Part shown: piece by piece, positions 36,665 through 44,039 of the stretch
Numbering within the stretch: position 1 is the first letter of the stretch
How the letters are laid out: each line of letters starts with the position of its first letter
NCBI RefSeq assembly: GCF_000337495.1
Contig: NZ_AOIS01000028.1
Span: 34,980-98,979 of the forward strand
Origin: Haloterrigena salina JCM 13891
GTDB lineage: Archaea; Halobacteriota; Halobacteria; Halobacteriales; Natrialbaceae
Length of the DNA: 64,000 nucleotides
Reading direction: 5' to 3'
The notes under the pieces: generated by a model
The model's database searches: none
The model's input: only the letters and a program-made list of their open reading frames with translations
Told to the model about the DNA's origin: nothing
Position numbers and translations under genes: made by a program

Positions 36665-36746
36665 CGATGGGTATAGTTCGTGAGAGACGTTAACAATTGA
36701 CCTTGATAGTTCGACTCGAGTCGGCGTCATCGATGCGGCGGCCGTG

Positions 36747-37067
36747 TCAGGAGGGCATCCGGAGCGCGTAGAGGATCGCGACCAGACCCGACAGCTGACT
36801 GAGCTGACTGAGGACGGCGATCGCCGTCTCCGGGAGGAACGGAAGCGTCGCGTAGAGCACGACCAGCAGGAACGGCACGGCGAGCGCGAGTGCGAACCCG
36901 ATAGCGATGACCAGCATCGGTCGGCTGTCGTTTCGCCGGTAGCCGCGGTAGGCCTGGTACGCGATGAACAGCCCGATGAGGGCGCTCAGAACGTCGGTCG
37001 CCTGGACGAACGTCACGAGCCACTCCGCGGCCGTCGACTCCCAGAGCTGCAGCGGTAGCGACTGCAC
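36747..37067 (-). CDS. Three-helix membrane protein (DUF7521-like)
   Basis: 106-residue membrane protein with three to four helices, starting at GTG 37067, one base after the stop of the wHTH gene. Such tight pairing implies co-translation. In haloarchaea, proteins like this (recalled as DUF7521) are regularly encoded directly after an ArsR-type regulator, so it may be the regulated target or a sensor for it. Confidence 0.72.
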   Translation of the reverse strand: MQSLPLQLWESTAAEWLVTFVQATDVLSALIGLFIAYQAYRGYRRNDSRPMLVIAIGFALALAVPFLLVVLYATLPFLPETAIAVLSQLSQLSGLVAILYALRMPS

Positions 37068-37068
37068 G

Positions 37069-37413
37069 CTAGATCCCCTCGATGAGATCCGTGAACCGGT
37101 CCGCGATGTCCGTCCGGCGATCGATCCGAAGCGTCAACCCGTCGTCCTCGAGTTCGATCGTGATCCGCGCTAAGTTCGTCGCGTAGACGGTCCGATGGTG
37201 GCCGCCGTCGGGATCCGGTTTCGTTCGCTCGACGAGGAGCCCGCACTCGCGGAGGTCGTCGAGCCGCCGGTACACCGTCGGTTTGGACGCGTCACAGCGA
37301 TCGCTCAAGGTGGTCGCTGACATGGGTTCCTGGCTCGTCTGGGTGAGGATCGTGCGCACCGTCGAGTCCTCCAGCAGGGTCCCGATCGTCTCGACGTCCG
37401 GCTCCTCACTCAC
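37069..37413 (-). CDS. ArsR-like winged-helix transcriptional regulator
   Basis: 114-residue DNA-binding protein. VRTILTQTSQEPMSATTLSDRC forms helices 1-2, ASKPTVYRRLDDLRECGLL is the recognition helix and wing. The Pro-Thr-Val-Tyr recognition helix is typical of haloarchaeal regulators of this kind. The C-terminal 40 residues give a small beta/alpha dimer region. No Cys metal site. First gene of a two-gene unit with the DUF7521-like membrane protein, probably autoregulated. Confidence 0.82.
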   Translation of the reverse strand: MSEEPDVETIGTLLEDSTVRTILTQTSQEPMSATTLSDRCDASKPTVYRRLDDLRECGLLVERTKPDPDGGHHRTVYATNLARITIELEDDGLTLRIDRRTDIADRFTDLIEGI

Positions 37414-37515
37414 GGTAGCACCGTCTACCGAGAACTACTATAAAGGGATTTTCACGACTGCAGCCGCTGCAGTCGCGCTCGCGAATCTTTTGGCCCCGAA
37501 CGCGTTGACGGTCGT

Positions 37516-37947
37516 ATGTCACCGTCGACTCGAGCGATCGACGACCGAACCGACTCGACGAGGATCGCGCGCCGCGCGGCGGACTGGCTGCGGACCCGCC
37601 TCGGGCGCTCGAGTCCGCTCCGACCGACCGCCGGCGGCGGGCTCGCACTGGTTGCGGTCAGCGCCGCCGTGAGCCTCGCGGCGGCCGGCCTCCTCGGGGA
37701 GACGCTCCGGATCCGCTGGAGCGTCGGCACCTACTACGGCCCGGAGTACGCGCCGACGGTGATCGTCCTCGCCGCGTTCCCGATCCTCGTCGCCGTCGCG
37801 GCCGCCGCGTTTCGCGGGGGCGCGACGCTCCTCGAGCGCAGCGAGGGGTTCGACGGGAACTGGGGATACTACGAGCTGGCGGCGCTGGTGGTTCTCCTGT
37901 CGCTACTGCTCACCCAAATCGTACTCATCGTCGCGAACCTGTGGTGA
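37516..37947 (+). CDS. Three-helix membrane protein, unknown
   Basis: 143 residues. The first 40 are basic and polar (cytoplasmic by the positive-inside rule), then three hydrophobic helices at about 43-62, 77-97 and 118-140. I do not recognise the family. It is divergent from the wHTH regulator gene and could be one of its targets. Confidence 0.55.
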   Translation: MSPSTRAIDDRTDSTRIARRAADWLRTRLGRSSPLRPTAGGGLALVAVSAAVSLAAAGLLGETLRIRWSVGTYYGPEYAPTVIVLAAFPILVAVAAAAFRGGATLLERSEGFDGNWGYYELAALVVLLSLLLTQIVLIVANLW

Positions 37948-37972
37948 GCGGCGGTAGTGGGGCTGACAGCGC

Positions 37973-38782
37973 CTATCTGTTCGCGTCCGCCGCGAGCCGG
38001 TCGCGATCGCGATTCTCGTCCTCGAGCCACGTCTCCCACGTCGTGGTGCCGACGGTTCGATCCGGACAACAGGCCGCGCCGGACCGGAAACCGGCGGCGA
38101 CCGACCCCGGCAGCGGGAGGCGGACGATGGGCCGTCGGAGACCCCGAACCTCGCGATAGGTTTCCGCGAGGTCGCGGACGGTCAGTATCTCGGGACCGCC
38201 GACGTCTGGTACCCGTCCGGCCGCGTCCGGCGTCGCGCGGTCGGCGATCGCCGCTGCCGCCTCGTCGACGTCGATCGGCTGGAGTCGAATCCCCGTCGGG
38301 AGCGGCCAGATCGGCACGCGCGCGATCGTCTCGAGGATGTCGTGAACGAACGAGTGGAACTGGGTCGCCCGCACGATGGTCGACGGAACGGGACTCTCCT
38401 CGACGGCCCGTTCGGCCGCCAGTTTGTGCTCGTAGTACGAGTACGGGATCTCGTCGACGCCGACGATCGAGACGTAAACGACGTTCGAGACGCCGGCGTC
38501 GGCCGCCGCCTCGAGCAGCCGTTCGGTTCCGCGGACGTCGACCGCCTCGGTGTCGCCCTGCGGGGCGGTCGCGGCGTGGACGATTACGTCGATGTCCGCC
38601 ACGATGTCGCGGATTCCCGTCCCGTCGACCAGATCCAGCGCGGTCCACTCGACGTCGGTCCCGCCGTCGGTCGGCGGCGAACGACTCGCCGCGACCACCT
38701 CGCGGCCCGCGTCGCACAGGCGCGGTCGCAGCGCCGTCCCCAGCGTTCCGGTTGCGCCGGTCAAGAGTACTCGACAACTCAT
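37973..38782 (-). CDS. NAD(P)-binding SDR/NmrA-type protein
   Basis: 269-residue atypical short-chain dehydrogenase. The cofactor loop is LLTGATGTLGTALRPRL near residue 5, DVIVHAATAP replaces the NNAG motif, and the active-site YxxxK is intact as YYEHKLAAE near residue 113. The substrate part (IWPLPTGIRLQPIDVDEAA) matches the nucleoside-diphosphate-sugar epimerase/NmrA-like group. Cytoplasmic. Its ligand is unknown. Confidence 0.85.
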   Translation of the reverse strand: MSCRVLLTGATGTLGTALRPRLCDAGREVVAASRSPPTDGGTDVEWTALDLVDGTGIRDIVADIDVIVHAATAPQGDTEAVDVRGTERLLEAAADAGVSNVVYVSIVGVDEIPYSYYEHKLAAERAVEESPVPSTIVRATQFHSFVHDILETIARVPIWPLPTGIRLQPIDVDEAAAAIADRATPDAAGRVPDVGGPEILTVRDLAETYREVRGLRRPIVRLPLPGSVAAGFRSGAACCPDRTVGTTTWETWLEDENRDRDRLAADANR

Positions 38783-38947
38783 TGTGACGTTCCTTCGTCC
38801 GGAGGCCCTGAAGTAGATGTCCCGGGTTCGTCGAGACTCGAGCGCGAATCAGTCGGCGACCGACCGACTACTTATAGCCCCCTCTATATTTGGGTCGATC
38901 GGCTATCCCGAACGCTGGCGTACCGCTAATCGAGAGGGACACAGCCC

Positions 38948-39136
38948 ATGAACACGTACGAATTCACCTGTCCGGACTGTCGGAGCGCGATTCCGGTGAC
39001 CGATCCGATGCGCGAGGCGACGCTGGCGAACGGCTGTCCGATCTGCGGTCGATCGGTTACCGGCGAACACTTCGCCGTCCGACGCCGCTGCGAACGCCGA
39101 TCGCTCGACGGCGGTTTCGATATCTCGAACGGATAG
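38948..39136 (+). CDS. Small zinc-ribbon protein
   Basis: 62 residues. Two CxxC knuckles, CPDC at 9-12 and CPIC at 30-33, form a zinc ribbon, and the rest is short. I recall similar haloarchaeal small zinc-finger proteins (DUF7560 kind). Monocistronic; an AT-rich stretch at 38870-38890 (cttatagccccctctatattt) lies about 60-80 bases upstream as a possible promoter. Confidence 0.72.
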   Translation: MNTYEFTCPDCRSAIPVTDPMREATLANGCPICGRSVTGEHFAVRRRCERRSLDGGFDISNG

Positions 39137-39275
39137 CGTCCGGTTTTCCCCGAGCGAGACGGACGCGCTCGAAACGGTCGACGGTTCGGGCTGACGAGAC
39201 GCACCGCGGTCCGGCGGGCGGAAATACACGGAAGCCGGAATGTTAATGCCCGAGACACGCGGATTGCTGATTCGA

Positions 39276-40265
39276 ATGGGTTGGCAGTCTTCTCTAGAGC
39301 GGATCGGTGAGTTCACGAGCAAGTACTTCGTCCTCTGGGTGCTGATCGCCGCGCCGCTGGCGCTGTACGCGCCGGATCTCTTCACGCCGATCGCGCCGTA
39401 TATCACGCCCCTGCTGGGAATCATCATGCTCGGAATGGGGCTGACGCTGACGCCCGACGACGTCCAGCGGATCCTCGAGCGGCCGCGCGACGTCGCCATC
39501 GGTGCGCTGGCCCAGTGGATTCTGATGCCGACGATCGCGTACGCCCTCGTCGTCGCGCTCGGGCTACCGTGGGAGATCGGCCTCGGATTGATCCTGCTCG
39601 GCGCGTCGCCGGGCGGAACGGCGTCGAACGTAATGACCTACCTCGGACGGGGTGACGTCGCGCTGTCGGTGTCGATCACGACGGTGACGACGATCGCCGC
39701 GCCCCTGGTGATGCCGGCCTGGATCGTCACGCTGGCCGGCGAGTCGATCTCGGTCACGTTCGCGGAGATGGCCGAGTCGATCGTCCAGGTCGTACTGCTT
39801 CCGGTCGTCGGCGGACTGACGCTGCGCTACGTCCTCGACAGGCGCGCGCCGGCCGTCGCGAAGGCGGGGCTCTCCGTCTTCCCGGCGATCAGCGTGGTCG
39901 CGATCGTCGCGATCGTCGCGGCCGTCGTGGGACTTAACGTCGAGACGATTCTCGGCGCCGGCGCGCTCGTCTTTCTCGCGGTCGTCCTGCACAACGGGCT
40001 CGGACTGGGATCCGGCTACGCTGTCGGCCGCGCGACCGATATGGCCGAGGATCGAGCGCGGGCCTGCGCGTTCGAGGTCGGCCTCCAGAACAGCGGGCTC
40101 GCGGTCGCCCTCGCCACCGCGCACTTCAGCCCCGGCGCCGCGCTGATCCCGGCGCTGTTCAGCGTCTGGCACAACGTCTCCGGGCCGGCGCTCGCGACGC
40201 TCTTTACGCACCTCGATGACGACGAGCCGATCGAGGACGTCGACGCGACGATCGCTTCGGACTAA
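39276..40265 (+). CDS. Bile acid:sodium symporter (BASS) family transporter
   Basis: 329-residue, roughly ten-helix secondary transporter of the BASS/SBF family, sodium-coupled uptake of an organic acid. Typical motifs: MGLTLTPDDVQRIL, GASPGGTASNVMTYLGRGD (with the two crossover helices) and FEVGLQNSGLAVAL. Start at ATG 39276 (MGWQSSLERIGEF) chosen because it matches the usual family N-terminus and TTAA at 39242-39245 would be its TATA box. ATG 39240 and 39246 are in frame and remain possible. Substrate unknown. Confidence 0.88.
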   Translation: MGWQSSLERIGEFTSKYFVLWVLIAAPLALYAPDLFTPIAPYITPLLGIIMLGMGLTLTPDDVQRILERPRDVAIGALAQWILMPTIAYALVVALGLPWEIGLGLILLGASPGGTASNVMTYLGRGDVALSVSITTVTTIAAPLVMPAWIVTLAGESISVTFAEMAESIVQVVLLPVVGGLTLRYVLDRRAPAVAKAGLSVFPAISVVAIVAIVAAVVGLNVETILGAGALVFLAVVLHNGLGLGSGYAVGRATDMAEDRARACAFEVGLQNSGLAVALATAHFSPGAALIPALFSVWHNVSGPALATLFTHLDDDEPIEDVDATIASD

Positions 40266-40353
40266 TCTCCCAGTCCGTCCGTTTCGTTTCTCCCTCGATT
40301 CCGAATCGAACGTACAATATCCTTAGTGTCTTTTAACATACTACGGGACAGGG

Positions 40354-40360
40354 TTTTTAC
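40354..40360 (+). promoter_or_regulatory. Putative TATA box of the Nudix gene
   Basis: TTTTTAC is centred 29 bases before ATG 40386, giving a leaderless or near-leaderless message. Confidence 0.4.
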
Positions 40361-40385
40361 GGGAGAACGGTGTCGATATCGTATC

Positions 40386-40850
40386 ATGAGTAACGTCACG
40401 TACGTCCAGAAAGCGTGCGCATACATCACTCGCAGGTCGGGTGAGCTACTGGTCTTCGAGGGGCCGGGACACGACGGTCTCCAGATCCCGAAAGGGACGC
40501 TCGAGGCCGGCGAATCGCCTGCGGAGGCGCTGTTCAGAGAAGTTCTCGAGGAAAGCGGTCTCGGCACGTTAAACGGTGCGACGAAGCTGACGACCGACGT
40601 CTGGACGCGCCGCGAGTCGCCGCCCAAGCGGTACGTCCGGCACTTCTTCCACGCGACGGTCCACGAACCGCGCGACAGTTGGACTCACACTGTCACCGAC
40701 GGCGGCGAGGAACACGGCGCCGAGTTCGAGTTCCGGTGGATCCAGCCGTCGACGAACCGCGAGTTCGCCCTCGATCTCGACGACTACGTCCACCTGTTGC
40801 CGACCGGCTCCGCCTCCGGCGAGGGCGATATCGCGAGCATCTCGGATTGA
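40386..40850 (+). CDS. Nudix hydrolase
   Basis: 154-residue pyrophosphohydrolase. The Nudix box is complete: G-TLEAG-E, then REVLEESGL (GTLEAGESPAEALF followed by REVLEESG), near residue 42. The REVLEE glutamates bind the catalytic metals. The N-terminal strands and the C-terminal EFEFRWI lie as usual. Substrate (a nucleoside diphosphate linked to another moiety) is unknown. ATG 40386 chosen over ATG 40326, which would include the TATA-like sequence. Confidence 0.9.
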   Translation: MSNVTYVQKACAYITRRSGELLVFEGPGHDGLQIPKGTLEAGESPAEALFREVLEESGLGTLNGATKLTTDVWTRRESPPKRYVRHFFHATVHEPRDSWTHTVTDGGEEHGAEFEFRWIQPSTNREFALDLDDYVHLLPTGSASGEGDIASISD

Positions 40851-40934
40851 GTCTGCGTCTCGGGGCTCGAGTGTCACCGCTAGCGTTCGAGCGCTACGTC
40901 CGGCGACCCGGTAAAATCCCGATTTCGATCCGCC

Positions 40935-42368
40935 TTACTTCGAGAGCGCCCGTTCGACCGCCGCCGCGACGTTCATCGCTTTCTCGGCCAACTCTTCGGA
41001 GACGTGGCCGTCGTCGACCGCGGCCTCGAGTTCGTCCTCGTCCACCGTCTCGACCGTCCCGTCGGCGCGGCGGATCACGTCGACGTAGAGGTCGACGTAC
41101 CGCGCCGTCCCGGGGAAGAGTTCGACAGGCGTACAGACGTTGACGTACGTTCCCTTCGCCGTCCCGTTTTCGTCCCTGTACGTCGTCGGATACCACCAGC
41201 GGCCCTCGCGGAACTTGGTGATGGCGACGTCGCCCTCCTCCTTCGGTACTCCGAGCGCGTCGTAGCTGCCGCCGCCGCGCATCGACCGCTCGAGGGTGAT
41301 TGAGCCGTCGGCGTCCCAGTCGGTTACCTCGCCGCGGCCGAGCGAGATGAGTCGCCCGTCGGGCTTGCCGTGGCCGATCTCGAGGCGGTCGCCGGTCGTC
41401 GGTCCGAACTGGCGCGAGACCGCATCGAAGGGGAACCCGTCGCCGTCGTCGCTCTCGCCGGGGGACTCGCAGACGGCCTCCGCGAAGTCGACGGCCGCGC
41501 TCGCGGCCCGGTCGGCGGCCTTCGTCCGGTGGTGGCCCGCCATCGTCGTCTCGACCTCGCGGCGAACTCCGTCCAGCGCGAACCGCGACTCGCGGCCGAA
41601 CCAGACCCACGTCGTGGTCCGCGGCGCGGCGAGGTGGTCGGGCTCGCCCGGCGTCTCGGGCGCGTCGGCGAGCGCGTCCTCGAGCGCCTGCGCGCGATCG
41701 ACCGCCCGCTCGAGGGCGGTTCCCATCGCCTCGAGGTCGGCGTCGGCTGCCGTTCCCTGCCAGCGCACGCCCCAGCCGTCGGGGACGTCGACCGACAGGA
41801 GGTCGGTCATGCCGACGAGTTCGTCGGCCCGCTCACCCCGGAGTGCCGCTGAAACGCCGGACCGATCGCGCGAGAGGGCGACCAGTCCGTCCGCGGCTTC
41901 GAGGGTCGGCTCGACGCGCGGGTCGTCGTCGGTCCACGGCGGCGCGGGCTCGGTGACCTGAACGCGGTAGCGGTTCCCCGAGTCGACGTAGCCGTCGGCG
42001 TCGTCGTAGTGGAGGTAGCCCCGTCGGCCGTCGCCGAGGTCGACCGTCGCCCCGCCCCCGCCGCCGGCGTCGACGACCTCGCAGTCGAAGACCGCGCCGC
42101 GGGGGACGGCGTCGTCCCAGCGGAAGCTATCGATCGCGAGGGACTCGAGTTCGCTCGCGACTGTCTCGACCGCGTCGGGCTCGCCCGAGAGTTCGACGCC
42201 CTGTCGGTCCCGAGTCGTCTCGATCGCCACGTCCGCCGGCGCGGCCTCGAACGACGCATCGAACCGCTCCCGGATGGGTTCGGAGGCCTGGACGACCTCG
42301 CAGCCGCGGTTGCGGAGCAGCTGCGTGATCGCGGTGGTGTAGATGCCGCGGACGCGTCCCGTCGTCAT
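40935..42368 (-). CDS. fau-1: Probable ribonuclease FAU-1
   Basis: 477-residue RNA-binding protein of the archaeal FAU-1 (RNase E/G-like) family, thought to process or bind AU-rich RNA. The N-terminal GRVRGIYTTAITQLLRNRG starts at ATG 42368. Residues about 110-160 hold an S1-like RNA-binding strand set (GGGGATVDLGDGRRGYLHYDDADG). The C-terminal part is a DUF402 domain (GTYVNVCTPVELFP, RYVDLYVDVIRR). It follows a DUF7532-type gene by 22 bases, implying co-transcription, and ends in a conserved helical tail. Confidence 0.87.
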   Translation of the reverse strand: MTTGRVRGIYTTAITQLLRNRGCEVVQASEPIRERFDASFEAAPADVAIETTRDRQGVELSGEPDAVETVASELESLAIDSFRWDDAVPRGAVFDCEVVDAGGGGGATVDLGDGRRGYLHYDDADGYVDSGNRYRVQVTEPAPPWTDDDPRVEPTLEAADGLVALSRDRSGVSAALRGERADELVGMTDLLSVDVPDGWGVRWQGTAADADLEAMGTALERAVDRAQALEDALADAPETPGEPDHLAAPRTTTWVWFGRESRFALDGVRREVETTMAGHHRTKAADRAASAAVDFAEAVCESPGESDDGDGFPFDAVSRQFGPTTGDRLEIGHGKPDGRLISLGRGEVTDWDADGSITLERSMRGGGSYDALGVPKEEGDVAITKFREGRWWYPTTYRDENGTAKGTYVNVCTPVELFPGTARYVDLYVDVIRRADGTVETVDEDELEAAVDDGHVSEELAEKAMNVAAAVERALSK

Positions 42369-42390
42369 CGCTGTCCCTCCATACTGGAGC

Positions 42391-42768
42391 TCACCGCAGC
42401 GTCTCCCGGTCCGGCGCGAACCGCACGCGGTCATTGATCGTCGGTCCGAGCGTCAGTTCGACGGATTCGTCCGGCAGCACGCGGCCGTCCTCGACGTAGA
42501 CGCCCCACGTGTCGAACCGCAGCCAGCCCCGCATCTCGTCGGCGTGGGTCGTCAGATCGAGGTACTCGACGGCGTGTTCGGGGTAGTCCGATGACGAGTG
42601 AGCCATATCCATATCCGAGTAGACCGCGTCGCGCTCGTCGAAGAACTCCTCGAGCGCCGCCGCGTCGGCTTCGACGGCCTCGACGACCGCCTCAGAGGCC
42701 GCTCGGAGATCGTCGGTCTCGAGGCCGACGTCGCGAAGCGCCTGCTGGGTTCGCTGATCGAAGTGCAT
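42391..42768 (-). CDS. Conserved haloarchaeal protein (DUF7532-like)
   Basis: 125-residue soluble acidic protein from ATG 42768 (MHFDQRTQQALRDVGLETDD). It has a helical N-terminal half and a beta C-terminal half (MRGWLRFDTWGVYVEDGRVLPDE). Always short and haloarchaeal in my recollection (DUF7532). It precedes fau-1 by 22 bases on the same strand, so the pair is likely one operon and a role in RNA metabolism is possible. The long open frame to 44037 around it is a shadow of the genes on the other strand. Confidence 0.72.
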   Translation of the reverse strand: MHFDQRTQQALRDVGLETDDLRAASEAVVEAVEADAAALEEFFDERDAVYSDMDMAHSSSDYPEHAVEYLDLTTHADEMRGWLRFDTWGVYVEDGRVLPDESVELTLGPTINDRVRFAPDRETLR

Positions 42769-42909
42769 GGGCACCGATACGCGGGGCGGGCCTTTGTGGA
42801 TTCCGAGTTGGGTTCTTTCCCGGCGACGGTGAGTCCGAACGCCGCCGGGTACCCACCACTTGAGTCCGTGTGCCGAACCTATACTGGGCCGGCTCGTGTA
42901 CACTTGCGT

Positions 42910-43923
42910 ATGGCACGCAGGCGCGATCCGGTCGAAGCAGCCAGCGAGGAGTCGACCGATCTGTACGACGTCTCGACGTGGGAGCCGAGATCCCGCCTCG
43001 ATCGATTCGCGTACGCGATCTACACCGCGATTAACTACGGGTTGCAGACGATCGTGCTCGCGGTCGCGTTCGCGATCACCGTCGCGTTGCTGGTCCAACC
43101 GGCGCTGCTCGTCCTCGAGGAGGGATCGATATTCATCGCCGTCTTCTTCGGGCTCTCGGTCGTTCCGGCGGCGATCCTCGCGGCCTTCATCTGGTACTCG
43201 GATATCACGACGAACGAACCGCTCACGTTGCTCGTCGCGACCTTCGTGCTGGCCGTGTTGTTCGCGACGTTCGCGGCCGTCGTCAACTCCCTGTTCAGTC
43301 CGAGCTTTCAGGCGCTCGGCTCCGTCGGGATGGTCCTCTTTTTCTACCTGATCGTCGGTCCCGTCGAGGAGACGGTGAAGCTGCTCGCGGTCCGGTTCTT
43401 CGCGTACCGGAGCGAGGCGTTCGACGCCGTCATCGACGGCGCAGTCTACGGCGCCGTCGCCGGACTCGGCTTCGCCGCGATCGAGAACACCCTCTACATT
43501 TCCGGCGCGGTCGCGACGGCCGACGGCGGACTCCTCACCGTCGCCGCCGGAACCACGACCGTCCGGGCGCTCGTCGGTCCCGGCCACGTCATCTACTCGG
43601 CGATCGCGGGCTACTACCTCGGACTCGCGAAGTTCAATCCCGAGCACGCCGGGTCGATCGCCACGAAGGGGGTGTTGATCGCCGCGTTCATCCACGGCAC
43701 GTACAACGTTACGGTCGGTATCGTCCCGGAGCTCGTCACCGGCTTCACCCCGCTTCCCTTCGGCGCGGCGTTTATCGGCTACGTGGTCCTGTTCGACCTC
43801 GCCATCGGCGCGTTCCTCTACCGGAAGATCGCCAGATACCGTCGGGCCTTCCGCGCCGTCAGGGACGATACCGGACCGGAACCGCAGTCGGAACAGACCG
43901 AGTTCGACCCGCCCGGACGCTGA
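42910..43923 (+). CDS. PrsW-family intramembrane metalloprotease
   Basis: 337-residue membrane protease, about eight helices. The PrsW signature is complete: GPVEETVKLLAVR near residue 150, AAIENTLY near 194, HVIYSAIAGYYLG and HGTYN in later helices, the Glu and His residues being the proposed zinc ligands. It cleaves membrane-anchored substrates inside the bilayer, as in anti-sigma factor processing by bacterial PrsW. The haloarchaeal substrate is unknown. Start at ATG 42910 (MARRRDPVEAAS); the upstream open frame is shadow. Divergent from the DUF7532/FAU-1 pair. Confidence 0.88.
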   Translation: MARRRDPVEAASEESTDLYDVSTWEPRSRLDRFAYAIYTAINYGLQTIVLAVAFAITVALLVQPALLVLEEGSIFIAVFFGLSVVPAAILAAFIWYSDITTNEPLTLLVATFVLAVLFATFAAVVNSLFSPSFQALGSVGMVLFFYLIVGPVEETVKLLAVRFFAYRSEAFDAVIDGAVYGAVAGLGFAAIENTLYISGAVATADGGLLTVAAGTTTVRALVGPGHVIYSAIAGYYLGLAKFNPEHAGSIATKGVLIAAFIHGTYNVTVGIVPELVTGFTPLPFGAAFIGYVVLFDLAIGAFLYRKIARYRRAFRAVRDDTGPEPQSEQTEFDPPGR

Positions 43924-44039
43924 GGAGTCTCGGTCTCGAGCGACGATCCCACCGTGTCGACCCGTCAGAGCGGCGGTTCTGACGCAGCCCGCGGGTGCAG
44001 GCAGCAGTGGCTTGCCTCGGAGCGGCCCGAGAGTCACCC